Positions 33,768 through 42,283 are shown, counted from the stretch's first letter. The stretch: 64,000 nt of DNA from an uncultured Eubacteriales bacterium (GCA_934597725.1 CAKTSK010000001.1:1-64000); one strand, 5' to 3'. A program made the numbers and translations. Notes: generated from the sequence alone by a model not told the origin.

Positions 33768-34492
33768 AGGATCTCCTCTCTTTCCAACACAGGCCCCTCC
33801 CGGCAGATCCGTTTGTTGCCGTATTTTGTCTTGCAGGTGCAGCCCATACAGGCGCCGAAGCCGCAGCCCATGCGCTCCTCAAAGCTGAACTGCCCGCTGG
33901 TGACGGCCTTGCCGTCGATGGCCTTCAGCATAGGCTCCGGGCCACAGGTATAAACATAGGTATAGCCCTCGCTGGGCATGGCGTCGGTAACGAAGCCCTT
34001 GACCCCCAGGGACCCGTCGGCGGTGGCAATGGTCACCGGCACACCAAGGGCCTGGAACTCCTGCACCAGGAAGCACTCCTCCCCCCGGTTGAAGCCCAGG
34101 ATGGCCCGGGGCTGTTTCCCCTGGGCCAGCAGGCGCTTGGCCAGGGCGTAGAGGGGCGGGACCCCTGCCCCGCCGCCGATGAGCAGGGGCTTGTCCCCGG
34201 CTTTTTCCAGGTCGTAGCCGTTGCCCAAGCCGGTGAGCAGGTCCAGGGTCTCCCCGGGGACCATGCGGCTCATCTGCTCGGTGCCCTGGCCCACCACCTT
34301 GTAAATGATGGTCAGGCTCCCCTCTCCCCAGTCGCAGACGGAGATGGGGCGGCGGAGGAATTTCCCCGCCAAGGCGATGTTCACAAACTGGCCGGGGGCC
34401 GTGATGGCGCTGGTGTCTCCGGTCAGCGCCATGCGGAAGGTGGCCGGGGCCAGCGGCTGGTTGGCCGCGATGGTAAAGATGCCTCGTTTCAT
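33761..34492 (-). CDS. pyrK: dihydroorotate dehydrogenase electron-transfer subunit
   Basis: 243 residues. FAD-binding motif RRPISVCDW, NAD-binding GGGAGVPPLYALAK, and a C-terminal 2Fe-2S cluster with Cys spacing in MGCGFGACMGCTCKT...ICREGP. It links PyrD to NAD+. Start ATG 34490-34492 overlaps the pyrC stop (ATGA); longer in-frame starts fall inside pyrC. Confidence 0.95.
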   Translation of the reverse strand: MKRGIFTIAANQPLAPATFRMALTGDTSAITAPGQFVNIALAGKFLRRPISVCDWGEGSLTIIYKVVGQGTEQMSRMVPGETLDLLTGLGNGYDLEKAGDKPLLIGGGAGVPPLYALAKRLLAQGKQPRAILGFNRGEECFLVQEFQALGVPVTIATADGSLGVKGFVTDAMPSEGYTYVYTCGPEPMLKAIDGKAVTSGQFSFEERMGCGFGACMGCTCKTKYGNKRICREGPVLEREEILW

Positions 34493-35769
34493 CTCTGCGT
34501 CCCTCCTTCTGCCTGCCAGGCAATGGCGCCGTCCGAGAGGGTGAGCAGGCACTTGCCGTACACCGTCTGCCCGGTGAAGGGAGAGCTTTTGCCCAGAGAC
34601 AGGAAGTCCTCCGGCCGGATGGGATAGGAGGCCTCCAGGTCAAAGACCGTCAGGTCCGCTGCGGCCCCCTCCTCCAGCGCGCTGCCGATGCCGAAGCGCC
34701 GGGCGGGGTTGGTGTGCATCAGGTCCACCAGCTGCCCCAGGGTCAGCAGGCCCGGGCGCACCAGATGGGTATACAGCACCGGGAAGGCGGTCTCCAGCCC
34801 CACGATGCCGTTGTAGCTCTTTTCCAGTCCCCCGGCCTTCTCCTCGGCGGCGTGGGGGGCGTGGTCGGTGGCCACCATCTCTACCGTGCCGTCCTGGACC
34901 CCTTCCAGCAGGGCCTGCCGGTCCGCCTTGCTGCGGATGGGCGGGTTCATCTTGAACCGGCCGTCCTCCTGGAGCTGCTCGTCGTGAAAGACCAGATAGT
35001 GGGGGGTGGTCTCACAGGTCACGTCCAGGCCGTCCTTCTTGGCCTGGCGGATGAGGGCCACGGTCTCCTTGGTGGACACATGGCAGACGTGATAGGCGCA
35101 GCCCGTCTCGGCCACCAGCGCCAGGTCCCGCTCCACCTGCTTCCACTCGCTGGCAGAGGGGTTGCCCCGGTGGCCGTGGGCCTTGGCATAGACGCCGTCG
35201 TGGATGTAGCCGCCGCCCACCAGGCTCTCGTCCTCACAGTGGGCCACGATCACCTTGCCCAGGGCCTTGGCCCGGACCATGGCCTCTCTCATCATGGCCC
35301 GGTCCTGAACGCCCCGGCCGTCGTCGGAAAAGGCCACCACCTGGCTGGCCATGCCTTCCAGGTCGGCCAGCTGCTGGCCCTTCTCCCCCACGGTGATGGC
35401 CCCGTAGGGGCAGACATGGACCACCGCGTCCCGGCGGATGGCTTCCAGCTGGGGCCGGAGGTTGGCCGGGCTGTCCGGCACCGGCTTCAGGTTGGGCATG
35501 GAGCACACCGTGGTCACGCCCCCCCGGGCCGCGGCCCGGGTGCCGGTGGCGATGGTCTCTTTGTACGAAAAACCCGGCTCGCGGAGATGAACATGAACAT
35601 CTACGAAACCGGGAAACACCATACCATTCTTTAATTCGATCACCTGTGCATCGGAAAGAGTGGGAGCCTGCTTGGAAAGAGAAACAATACGTCCGTCCTC
35701 GATCAGAACCGACAGCTTCTCAGGCCCTCCCTTTCGGAACACCGTCATTTGATTCAGAAGAATCTTCAT
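34489..35769 (-). CDS. pyrC: dihydroorotase
   Basis: 426 residues. Zinc amidohydrolase that cyclises carbamoylaspartate. Metal ligands are visible in DVHVHLREPG, in AHCEDESL, in YHVCHVSTKE, and the catalytic Asp in ATDHAPH. The conserved lysine position of type-I enzymes is replaced by Asp in VAFSDDG, as in the Bacillus-type branch. First gene of the operon. I chose the ATG at 35767-35769 because GGAGG lies 9 nt upstream; an in-frame GTG at 35775 is too close to that site. Confidence 0.95.
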   Translation of the reverse strand: MKILLNQMTVFRKGGPEKLSVLIEDGRIVSLSKQAPTLSDAQVIELKNGMVFPGFVDVHVHLREPGFSYKETIATGTRAAARGGVTTVCSMPNLKPVPDSPANLRPQLEAIRRDAVVHVCPYGAITVGEKGQQLADLEGMASQVVAFSDDGRGVQDRAMMREAMVRAKALGKVIVAHCEDESLVGGGYIHDGVYAKAHGHRGNPSASEWKQVERDLALVAETGCAYHVCHVSTKETVALIRQAKKDGLDVTCETTPHYLVFHDEQLQEDGRFKMNPPIRSKADRQALLEGVQDGTVEMVATDHAPHAAEEKAGGLEKSYNGIVGLETAFPVLYTHLVRPGLLTLGQLVDLMHTNPARRFGIGSALEEGAAADLTVFDLEASYPIRPEDFLSLGKSSPFTGQTVYGKCLLTLSDGAIAWQAEGGTQR

Positions 35770-35816
35770 CAACACTTTCCTCCCCAGAATGCAGCCATAA
35801 AGTTGGCATTTTCAAT

Positions 35817-35845
35817 ATGGTATCAGATAGTAGACCTTCTGTCAA
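35817..35845 (-). promoter_or_regulatory. pyr operon promoter
   Basis: TTGACA - 17 bp - TACCAT on the minus strand. The start codon is only about 40 nt from the expected transcription start, too short for a PyrR-type attenuator. Confidence 0.75.
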
Positions 35846-35868
35846 TTCCCTACCGGGGAATTTCCTAT

Positions 35869-35897
35869 TTGACTTTTTTCCGGAAGTATTGCAAAAT
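35869..35897 (+). promoter_or_regulatory. promoter of the LysR gene
   Basis: TTGACT - 17 bp - CAAAAT, divergent from the pyr promoter with 23 bp between the two -35 boxes. Confidence 0.7.
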
Positions 35898-35946
35898 CTA
35901 TAGAGAGAAGCTTTCCCGCCCCGCCGCCCCAAAAGGAGACCATGCC

Positions 35947-36822
35947 ATGCTGAACAAAAAGCTTGAATACTTTATCACTCTGGCCCAGTGCCTCAGTTTT
36001 ACCCAGGCCGCCGCCGCCCACTCGGTCTCACAGACCGCCATCAGCCAGTACATCGCCTCGCTGGAAGCCCGGCTGCAGGTGCGGCTGTTCAACCGCAACG
36101 CCCATTCCGTCTCCCTGACCGACGCGGGGGCCTTTCTCTATGAGCGGGTGACCTTCCTGCTGCGCTATGAGCGCGACACGAAAAAGCGGTTGATCGCCAT
36201 CGCCGAGCAGTACAGCGGCTATGTGAAGGTGGGCATTGGCATGTACGAGTCCCGGCACACGGAGGATTTCTTCTCCCGCTTCCTCATCGCCCACCCGGAG
36301 ATCAAGGTGGATATCTTCCAGTATCCCTACGGGGCTCTGACGGAAAAGCTCAAGTCCCGGGAGCTGGACGTGATCCTGGCCAACGTCCTCTGCGAGCAGG
36401 CTTTTTCCAAAGAGGAGATCCTCTCCCGGCCCATGTTCGAGTCCTTCAACTATCTGGTGGCCGACCGGGCCATTGCGGACAAATATCCGCCCGGAGACGC
36501 CGTGGCCATGCTGAAAAACGAATGTCTCATCACCAACTGCGAGGACAGCGGCCCCAACTCCATGGACATGCTGCGAAAAATGCTGCTGCGGGAGTTCGGG
36601 CTGATCCCCGACCGCTTTGCCCAAACCAACAGCACCAACGCCCAGATGCTCATGGTCCGGGCCCGTCACGGGGTGGCCATCGTCCCGGACATCGTCCCGG
36701 AGGCCCAGGAGGAAAATCTGGTCCGCCTGAAGATGACCATGGGCGAGATGACCCGCTATGACATGGTTCGTCTGGCCGCCAACGCCAACCCCTCTGCCCA
36801 GCTTCTGATGGAGTTTGAATGA
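35947..36822 (+). CDS. LysR-family transcriptional regulator
   Basis: 291 residues. N-terminal winged helix: KLEYFITLAQCLSFTQAAAA, VSQTAISQYIASLEARLQVRLF. From about residue 90 comes a periplasmic-binding-like effector domain (VKVGIGMYESRHTEDFF). Start ATG 35947 follows AAAGGAG; an in-frame ATG five codons out of phase at 35942 is not used. It diverges from pyrC with interleaved promoters, so it may regulate the pyr operon; the effector is unknown. Terminator at 36833-36869. Confidence 0.88.
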   Translation: MLNKKLEYFITLAQCLSFTQAAAAHSVSQTAISQYIASLEARLQVRLFNRNAHSVSLTDAGAFLYERVTFLLRYERDTKKRLIAIAEQYSGYVKVGIGMYESRHTEDFFSRFLIAHPEIKVDIFQYPYGALTEKLKSRELDVILANVLCEQAFSKEEILSRPMFESFNYLVADRAIADKYPPGDAVAMLKNECLITNCEDSGPNSMDMLRKMLLREFGLIPDRFAQTNSTNAQMLMVRARHGVAIVPDIVPEAQEENLVRLKMTMGEMTRYDMVRLAANANPSAQLLMEFE

Positions 36823-36832
36823 ACCGCCCTCG

Positions 36833-36869
36833 GTCCCGCCGTCCCGCCCAGAGACGGCGGGACCTTTTT
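36833..36869. terminator. bidirectional terminator after lysR
   Basis: GTCCCGCCGTC / GACGGCGGGAC, 11-bp stem followed by TTTTTT. The convergent LysM-GH18 gene ends immediately beyond it. Confidence 0.85.
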
Positions 36870-38141
36870 TCATCGCTCCGCCGGAAGCTGGTACTGGCTC
36901 AGCAGCGCCCAGTTCTGGGCAAAGGGGCGCATCAGGTTCCAATAGGACACCCCCCGCAGCCCCCGCGCTGCGGCCAGCTGGAGCTTGGCCTGGATGCTGC
37001 GGGCGTCCTCGAACCAGACCCGATGCTCCTGTCCCCCCTGCCAATAGGCAAAGGTGGGGGCCTGGGCCACCGGGTCAAAGGTGATCTCCGCCCCCACCCG
37101 GGCCGCCAGCGTCACCGCCTCCTGGTTGCCCACCAGCGCAGCCCGGCGGCCCGGCGCCTGGGGCAGGGTCCAGTCGTAGCCGTAGTTGGGAATGCCCATC
37201 CACAGCTTCCACGGCGGGATCTCCGTCACGGCATAGTCCAGCACCTGGGCCACCTGGGGCAGCGGAGCCACCGCCATGGGCGGTCCGGCGGCGTAGCCCC
37301 ACTCGTAGGTCATGAGCAGCACGCCGTCGGCCAGCTGGCCCACCACCGCATAGTCGTGGGCCTCATAGAGCAGCCCCCGCTGGTCGGCCCGGGTCTTGGG
37401 GGCCAGGGCCACATGGAGGGCCAGCCCATGGGCGTGGAGCCGCTGCCGGGCTTTGCCCAGAAAGGCGAGAAAGGCCGGCCGGTCCTGGGGCGGGATGAAC
37501 TCAAAATCCACGTCCAGCCCCCGGCATCCCTCCTCCAGCAGCCGGGAGATCATCTCCCCCAGCACCGCCTCCTGGCGGGCTTCCGAGGCCAGAAAGCGGG
37601 AGACATGGTCTGGAGAAAAGGTACCGTCCTCGGCCAGGGAGCTGAGCACCAGCAGCAGCCCCGTGCCAAAGGCCCGCCCCTGGGACAGCAGCCTCGCCGC
37701 CGGAGGGACCACCAGCCTGCCATCCTCCCGGAACTCATAGGAGAACACGGACAGGTCCGTGAGGAAGGGCAGCGCCCGGTCCAGCACCGTCGGGTCCACA
37801 TGGGGATAGCTGTAGCCGTTGACCCACAGGGGCAGGGCCTGCTCCCCTTCCAGGCCCAGGGCCAGCTCCTGTCCCGGGTCCAGGGGCTGGTCCGGGGACA
37901 GGGTGGGGTTCTCGCGCAGCAGCCGGAGGACCGTCACCCCCGCCGCCCCGGCGATGCCGAACAGGGTGTCCCCCGGCCGGACCCGGTACGTCCGGCGGGG
38001 GCGAAGGACCACCAGCGCCTGGCCGGGGACCAGCGGCTGGTCCGGCGGCAGGCCGTTGTCGCTGCGCAGACGGGCCACGGACACACCGTGGGTCTGGGCG
38101 ATTCGGTCCAAAGAATCGCCCCGTTGTACCACATAGAGCAT
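36870..38141 (-). CDS. LysM-GH18 spore peptidoglycan hydrolase (YaaH/SleL-like)
   Basis: 423 residues. Two LysM modules are visible: YVVQRGDSLDRIAQTHGV (residues 3-20) and YRVRPGDTLFGIAGAAGV (about 52-69). From about 100 there is a GH18 barrel with the acid motif GLDVDFEFI near residue 210, SYEFREDGR and MTYEWGYAAGPP. Such enzymes are coat- or cortex-associated N-acetylglucosaminidases acting on cortex fragments in germination. No signal peptide, as usual for coat-loaded LysM proteins. RBS GGAGGCGATCCT precedes ATG. Its leader contains GCATAGACT, loosely like a sporulation-sigma -10; not proven. Confidence 0.9.
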   Translation of the reverse strand: MLYVVQRGDSLDRIAQTHGVSVARLRSDNGLPPDQPLVPGQALVVLRPRRTYRVRPGDTLFGIAGAAGVTVLRLLRENPTLSPDQPLDPGQELALGLEGEQALPLWVNGYSYPHVDPTVLDRALPFLTDLSVFSYEFREDGRLVVPPAARLLSQGRAFGTGLLLVLSSLAEDGTFSPDHVSRFLASEARQEAVLGEMISRLLEEGCRGLDVDFEFIPPQDRPAFLAFLGKARQRLHAHGLALHVALAPKTRADQRGLLYEAHDYAVVGQLADGVLLMTYEWGYAAGPPMAVAPLPQVAQVLDYAVTEIPPWKLWMGIPNYGYDWTLPQAPGRRAALVGNQEAVTLAARVGAEITFDPVAQAPTFAYWQGGQEHRVWFEDARSIQAKLQLAAARGLRGVSYWNLMRPFAQNWALLSQYQLPAER

Positions 38142-38224
38142 AGGATCGCCTCCCTGCCTGGAGCTTCCCAGGCTTTTCCGTCAGTCTATGCAGACGGCGG
38201 GACCGGGATGCCTCCCCACGCAAT

Positions 38225-38262
38225 CACGCCCTGCCCGGGCAGGACCGCTCGGGCAGGGCGTG
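38225..38262. other. strong hairpin between divergent genes
   Basis: CACGCCCTGCCC / GGGCAGGGCGTG, 12-bp perfect stem with a 14-nt GC-rich loop and no U-run. It sits between the divergent LysM-GH18 gene and the small gene at 38342. Confidence 0.5.
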
Positions 38263-38341
38263 GATCGTCAAAACAGGAACCTCTGTGGCCCTCCGGCGCA
38301 TAGAATGCGCTCAGGACACGGCAAAAAGGAGGGCGGAGGCT

Positions 38342-38611
38342 TTGGAGGGCAGCACCTGGAATCTTCTTCTGACCCTGCTGGCCAATGCGCTGGCGGATCG
38401 CCTCACCCCCGCCCAGCTGGTCCAGGCCGCCACGCTGGTGACCCAGCTGGGGACTACCTTGGGCTTTCTGGCCGCCCAGCAGGCCACAGATGGGGGGAAC
38501 CCTCCCGCCGCTTACACCACCGGAAAAGGAACGAACTGCCAGAGTCCCTCCCATACCTCCTCCCAGCGCGATGCCGGTCAGTCCGGAACGGATTCTTCCA
38601 ACGCACGATAG
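38342..38611 (+). CDS. small hydrophobic protein (DUF6774-like), TTG start
   Basis: 89 residues. Residues 4-45 (WNLLLTLLANALADRLTPAQ and onward to LGFLAAQQA) resemble, from memory, the small DUF6774-type proteins of gut clostridia. The Ser/Thr/Gly-rich second half is not recognisable. I chose TTG at 38342 because AAGGAGG lies 9 nt upstream. A GTG at 38285 lacks an RBS. The 3' end overlaps the convergent ligase gene by 34 bp, which is unusual, so the C-terminal part may be wrong. Confidence 0.5.
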   Translation: MEGSTWNLLLTLLANALADRLTPAQLVQAATLVTQLGTTLGFLAAQQATDGGNPPAAYTTGKGTNCQSPSHTSSQRDAGQSGTDSSNAR

Positions 38612-40185
38612 TCCAGTTTCCCCCGCGCGGTCAGGGGCATGGCCTGCCGGAAGTGGTAGCTGCCGGGCAGCATGTAGCCGTTGAGGGTGCGCTTGGCCAT
38701 GGCCCGCAGTTCGGCTTCCAGCGCCGCCGGATCGGCGTCCGCCCGGGCCACCAGATGGGCGGCGGGGACCGTCTCTCCCTTGGCATTGTGTCCCCCCACC
38801 ACGGCGCAGGCCATCACCTGGGGATGGGAGAGCAGCTGTTCCTCGATGACCAGCGGGAAAATTTTGAAGCCGTTGCGGGAGAGCATCCGCTTCTTCCGGC
38901 CGGTGACCACCACCCGGCCGTCCTCGGTCAGGCAGCCCAGGTCCTTGGTCCACACCCAGCGCCGGCCGTCCGGGCCGGGGCGGAGGACCTGGCTGTCGGC
39001 CTCCGGCTGGCCGTAGTAGCCGTTCATCATGGTCTCGCTCCACAGCAGCAGCTCGCCCTGGACCTGGGGCGGGCAGACTGCCCCGGTCTCCGGGTCCACG
39101 GCAAGGATCTGGCAGCCCGGCAGCGGCCGGCCCACATCACCGGGCCGGCTGGTCTCGTCGCTGACGCAGAGGATGCCCCCGGCCTCAGACATGCCGTATT
39201 CTTTCACCAGCGCAGCCTGACAGCCCCGCTGGGCAAGAAAGTCGTTCAGGCGCTGTTCCAGGGTGGCCGACAGGGTGTCGCCCCCGCACCGGGGGACCTG
39301 CAAAAAGGACAGGTCTGCCGCCGCCGCCCAGGCATCCTGGAGCAGCAGCTGCCAGTAGGAGGTGGTCCCGCAGACCTGGGCCGGACGGTAGCGGCGAAGG
39401 GTCTGCCCCAGCTCGTCCGGGCGGAACAGGGGGTGAAGGATCACCCCGATGCCCAGGCACAGGGCCACATGGATGCACTGGCACAGGCCAAAGGCAGAGA
39501 AGATGGGCAGCAGGACCAGGCTCTCCTGGCCGGGGTCTGCCTCCCGTCCTCTCTGGGCATACTGCCGCAGGGAATGATAGAAGGTCCGCCGGGAGAGCAT
39601 CACGCCCTTGGCGGGGCCGGTAGTCCCGCCGGTGTAGGTGATGGCCGCCGGTTCCTCCCACCGGTCCGTTTCCGGCAGGTGGTCGTCGGGCGGGGCCAGG
39701 AACTCGGCCCAGGACAGGCAGTCCGGCCCCTTTCTCTCCTGCCAGGACCCTGTCTGGAGCTTCTCGCCCAGGGCGGGCGCAAGGTAGGGACCCATGGGCA
39801 GCACCACAAATCGGCTAACCGGGGCCTGTCCCCGGTTGGCATAGATCTTGTCAAAAGCCAGCTCCAGCACCAGGACCACCTTGGACCCGGCCTGGGTGAG
39901 ATAAGGCTCCACCTCGGCGGGGCTGGCTTTCATGTCCACCCAGTTGGCCACCGCGCCGATGCGGTCGATGGCATAGAACGCCGCCACCGCCTCGGGGGTG
40001 TTCAGGGTGAACAGGGTCACCAGATCCCCCGGCCCCACGCCCAGGCGGCGCAGGCCGGCCTCGGCCTGGAGGATCTGCTGGAAGAAGGTGTGGAAGGTCA
40101 TCTCCTGGTCGCCGCAGCGCAGGGCGATGGACTGCGCCATGCCCTCCTTCCCCCGCCACAGGTCTTGCCAGATCGCCCCGCTCAT
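38578..40185 (-). CDS. acyl-CoA synthetase-like AMP-forming ligase
   Basis: 535 residues, class I adenylate-forming (ANL) enzyme. ATP loop ITYTGGTTGPAKGVMLS (about 190-206), A5 motif KEYGMSEAGG, A7/A8 region TKDLGCLTEDGRVVVTGRKK followed by MLSRNGFKIFP, and the catalytic Lys in LTARGKLDY near the C terminus are all present. It should activate a carboxylic acid as acyl-AMP, then transfer to CoA or a carrier; substrate unknown. Start ATG 40183-40185 overlaps the stop of the SecB-like gene (ATGA), so they form a two-gene operon. Confidence 0.88.
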   Translation of the reverse strand: MSGAIWQDLWRGKEGMAQSIALRCGDQEMTFHTFFQQILQAEAGLRRLGVGPGDLVTLFTLNTPEAVAAFYAIDRIGAVANWVDMKASPAEVEPYLTQAGSKVVLVLELAFDKIYANRGQAPVSRFVVLPMGPYLAPALGEKLQTGSWQERKGPDCLSWAEFLAPPDDHLPETDRWEEPAAITYTGGTTGPAKGVMLSRRTFYHSLRQYAQRGREADPGQESLVLLPIFSAFGLCQCIHVALCLGIGVILHPLFRPDELGQTLRRYRPAQVCGTTSYWQLLLQDAWAAAADLSFLQVPRCGGDTLSATLEQRLNDFLAQRGCQAALVKEYGMSEAGGILCVSDETSRPGDVGRPLPGCQILAVDPETGAVCPPQVQGELLLWSETMMNGYYGQPEADSQVLRPGPDGRRWVWTKDLGCLTEDGRVVVTGRKKRMLSRNGFKIFPLVIEEQLLSHPQVMACAVVGGHNAKGETVPAAHLVARADADPAALEAELRAMAKRTLNGYMLPGSYHFRQAMPLTARGKLDYRALEESVPD

Positions 40186-40637
40186 TCCAGCAGCGTCAGC
40201 TTGGGACCGCCGTCGGGGTTGCGGTCGCTGGGCGGCCCGCCGGCCTTGTTCACGGCGATGTTGTTGGGGTCGATGACCGCCTTCCGCAGCATCAGGCCGG
40301 GAATGCCCGAGGCCGACGCCAGGCTGGCGCACTGGGACTGCATGTAGGGGAAGAGCTGGTCGTACACCTCGCCGTGGACCTGCCGCTTGACCTCGTCGGT
40401 GGTGGCGCCGGTGCAGTTGAAGATGCCCACCAGCTCCACCGTCATGGTGAAGCGGCCGCCGGCAAACTCCTTGTCCCGCAGGGTCTGCTGGAGCTTGCCC
40501 AGGCAGCGGCTGCCGTCGGAGGCAAAGTTGACGTTCAGGGAGAAGGAGCTGTCCAGCTGGACCTGGCCGGCCTTCTCCAATTTATTGCTCAGGTGGATCT
40601 CCTGGACTTTTTGTGTCACCAAGGTTGCGTTTCCCAT
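40182..40637 (-). CDS. SecB-like chaperone
   Basis: 151 residues. The order of features matches the SecB fold: a beta region VQLDSSFSLNVNFA, the segment FTMTVELVGIFNCTGATTDE, then LFPYMQSQCASLASASGIPG and LMLRKAVID, which parallels SecB LFPYARE...GFPPLLLQPVNFD. SecB is classically proteobacterial; SecB-like proteins elsewhere include toxin-antitoxin chaperones. Here it is coupled by overlap to an adenylating enzyme and no toxin pair is seen. Start ATG 40635-40637 follows GAAGGGA at 9 nt. Confidence 0.75.
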   Translation of the reverse strand: MGNATLVTQKVQEIHLSNKLEKAGQVQLDSSFSLNVNFASDGSRCLGKLQQTLRDKEFAGGRFTMTVELVGIFNCTGATTDEVKRQVHGEVYDQLFPYMQSQCASLASASGIPGLMLRKAVIDPNNIAVNKAGGPPSDRNPDGGPKLTLLE

Positions 40638-40673
40638 GAGAAAAGATCCCTTCTTTCTGAAAAATATATCCCC

Positions 40674-40703
40674 ATTATAGTACATTCCAGCGGAGAAAGT
40701 CCA
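40674..40703 (-). promoter_or_regulatory. promoter of the SecB-like operon
   Basis: TGGACT - 18 bp - TATAAT on the minus strand, about 35 nt before the start codon. Confidence 0.6.
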
Positions 40704-40817
40704 GAAATTCTTTCTTTTCCCGCGCCCTTTGTCCACAGTTTCCTGGTCCGGGTGGTATACTTTTCCCCCTTTGTGGAAGACTAAGGCAACCGATCACAGA
40801 AGGGAGAGGATGATCCT

Positions 40818-41846
40818 TTGGACACCAAGAAACTGGGCCGGCAGACCGTTTGCTTTGCCCACCCCCCCGCCATCGTCGGCTTTGGCAGCGCCGTGGGGCG
40901 GAAGGAACGGCAGGGTCCCCTGGGCCCCTGCTTTGACTACGCCAGCACCGACGACACCTTTTCCCAAAGCAGCTGGGAAAAGGCCGAAACGGCCATGCAG
41001 CAGCAGGCCCTGGCCATCGCCCTGCGCCGGGCGGGCTTACAGGACGATCAGCTGGACTATATCTTCGCCGGGGACCTGCTCAACCAGTGCATCGCCACCT
41101 CCTACTCCCTGCGGGGGCGGAACGCGCCCTTTTTCGGCCTCTATGGCGCCTGCTCCACCATGGCCGAGGGCCTCAGCCTGGGGGCGATGCTGGTGGACGG
41201 CGGCTTTGCCTCCTATGCCGCCGCCCTCACCTCCTCCCACTTCTGCGCCGCCGAGCGGCAGTACCGCACCCCCTTGGAGTACGGCGGCCAGAAGCCGCCC
41301 ACCGCCCAGTGGACCGCCACCGGGGCCGGGGCGGTGATCCTGGCCCGCCAGGGCAGCGGCCCTTTTCTGACCCATGTGACCACCGGCAAGGTGGTGGACA
41401 AGGGCATCACCGACCCCTGCAACATGGGCGCGGCCATGGCCCCCGCCGCCTACGACACCCTTCGGACCCACTTTGCCGAGACCGGCCGGGACCCCTCTTT
41501 TTACGACCAGATCGTCACCGGGGACCTGGGCAGCCTGGGCAAGGAGATCCTTCTGGACTTCTTCCGCCAGGACGGCCTGGACCTGTCCGGCCGCTATGAG
41601 GACTGCGGGGTGCTGCTCTTTGACCCCGCCACCCAGGATGTCCACGCCGGGGCCTCCGGCTGCGGGTGCAGCGCCGTGGTCCTTGCCGGCCACCTGCTGC
41701 GCCAGATGGCCCAGGGGACCTGCCGCCGCCTGCTCTTCTGCGGCACCGGCGCCCTGCACTCCCCCACCGCCACCCTGCAGGGGGAGAGCATCCCCGGCAT
41801 CTGTCACGCCGTGGCGCTGACCACGGAGAAAGGAGATCCCACATGA
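40818..41846 (+). CDS. spoVAD: stage V sporulation protein AD
   Basis: 342 residues, thiolase-like fold. SpoVAD binds dipicolinic acid and helps load it into the forespore. Characteristic are TVCFAHPPAIVGFGSAVG, DLLNQCIATSY, FFGLYGACSTMAEGL, and the terminal GCGCSAVVLAGHLL. TTG start at 40818 is supported by GGGAGAGGA 7 nt upstream. It overlaps spoVAE (ATGA). No spoVAC gene precedes it. Expected to be sigma-G controlled, but I could not find a convincing sigma-G box. Confidence 0.94.
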   Translation: MDTKKLGRQTVCFAHPPAIVGFGSAVGRKERQGPLGPCFDYASTDDTFSQSSWEKAETAMQQQALAIALRRAGLQDDQLDYIFAGDLLNQCIATSYSLRGRNAPFFGLYGACSTMAEGLSLGAMLVDGGFASYAAALTSSHFCAAERQYRTPLEYGGQKPPTAQWTATGAGAVILARQGSGPFLTHVTTGKVVDKGITDPCNMGAAMAPAAYDTLRTHFAETGRDPSFYDQIVTGDLGSLGKEILLDFFRQDGLDLSGRYEDCGVLLFDPATQDVHAGASGCGCSAVVLAGHLLRQMAQGTCRRLLFCGTGALHSPTATLQGESIPGICHAVALTTEKGDPT

Positions 41847-42211
41847 GTAGTCCCGGCACTTACCTGGCCGCCTTCCTCTGCGGCGGCCTGCTCTGCCTGG
41901 TGGGGCAGCTTCTCATCGACAAAACCAAGCTCACGCCCGCCCGCATCCTGGTCCTGTATGTGGTGGCCGGGGTGATCCTGGGCGCGGTGGGCCTCTACCG
42001 CCCCCTGGCGGAGCTGTGCGGCGCGGGGGCGACGGTCCCGCTGACGGGGTTCGGCTGGAACCTCTCCCGGGGCGTGGCCGAGGCCGTGGCCCAGCGGGGG
42101 TTCCTGGGGGTCCTCACCGGCGGGGTCACGGCGGCGGCGGGCGGGATCACAGCCGCCGTGTTTTTCGGCTATCTGGCCGCCGTCCTCTTCCACCCCAAGC
42201 CCAAGGATTGA
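41843..42211 (+). CDS. spoVAE: stage V sporulation protein AE
   Basis: 122 residues, four membrane segments (LAAFLCGGLLCLVGQLLID, ILVLYVVAGVILGAVGLY, and two more). Conserved family text includes FGWNLSRGVAEAV and GFLGVLTGG. Membrane component of the dipicolinic-acid channel. Start overlaps the spoVAD stop; RBS AAAGGAG. Confidence 0.92.
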   Translation: MSSPGTYLAAFLCGGLLCLVGQLLIDKTKLTPARILVLYVVAGVILGAVGLYRPLAELCGAGATVPLTGFGWNLSRGVAEAVAQRGFLGVLTGGVTAAAGGITAAVFFGYLAAVLFHPKPKD

Positions 42212-42212
42212 G

Positions 42213-42241
42213 TTGCCTTTTCCCGCGCTGCCTGCTATAAT
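42213..42241 (+). promoter_or_regulatory. promoter of uracil-DNA glycosylase gene
   Basis: TTGCCT - 17 bp - TATAAT, beginning right at the spoVAE stop. Confidence 0.75.
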
Positions 42242-42283
42242 ATTCTAAAATCCGCCGGCAGAACGGGAGAGGAGGGGGCGGCA

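Noticed and set aside
38225..38262. Terminator for one of the divergent genes
   Set aside because: The hairpin has no U-run on either strand and lies upstream of both genes.
40681..40817. Sigma-G promoter for spoVAD
   Set aside because: Only a TATACT is visible, without a matching -35 for sigma-A or the sigma-G pattern; too weak to report.
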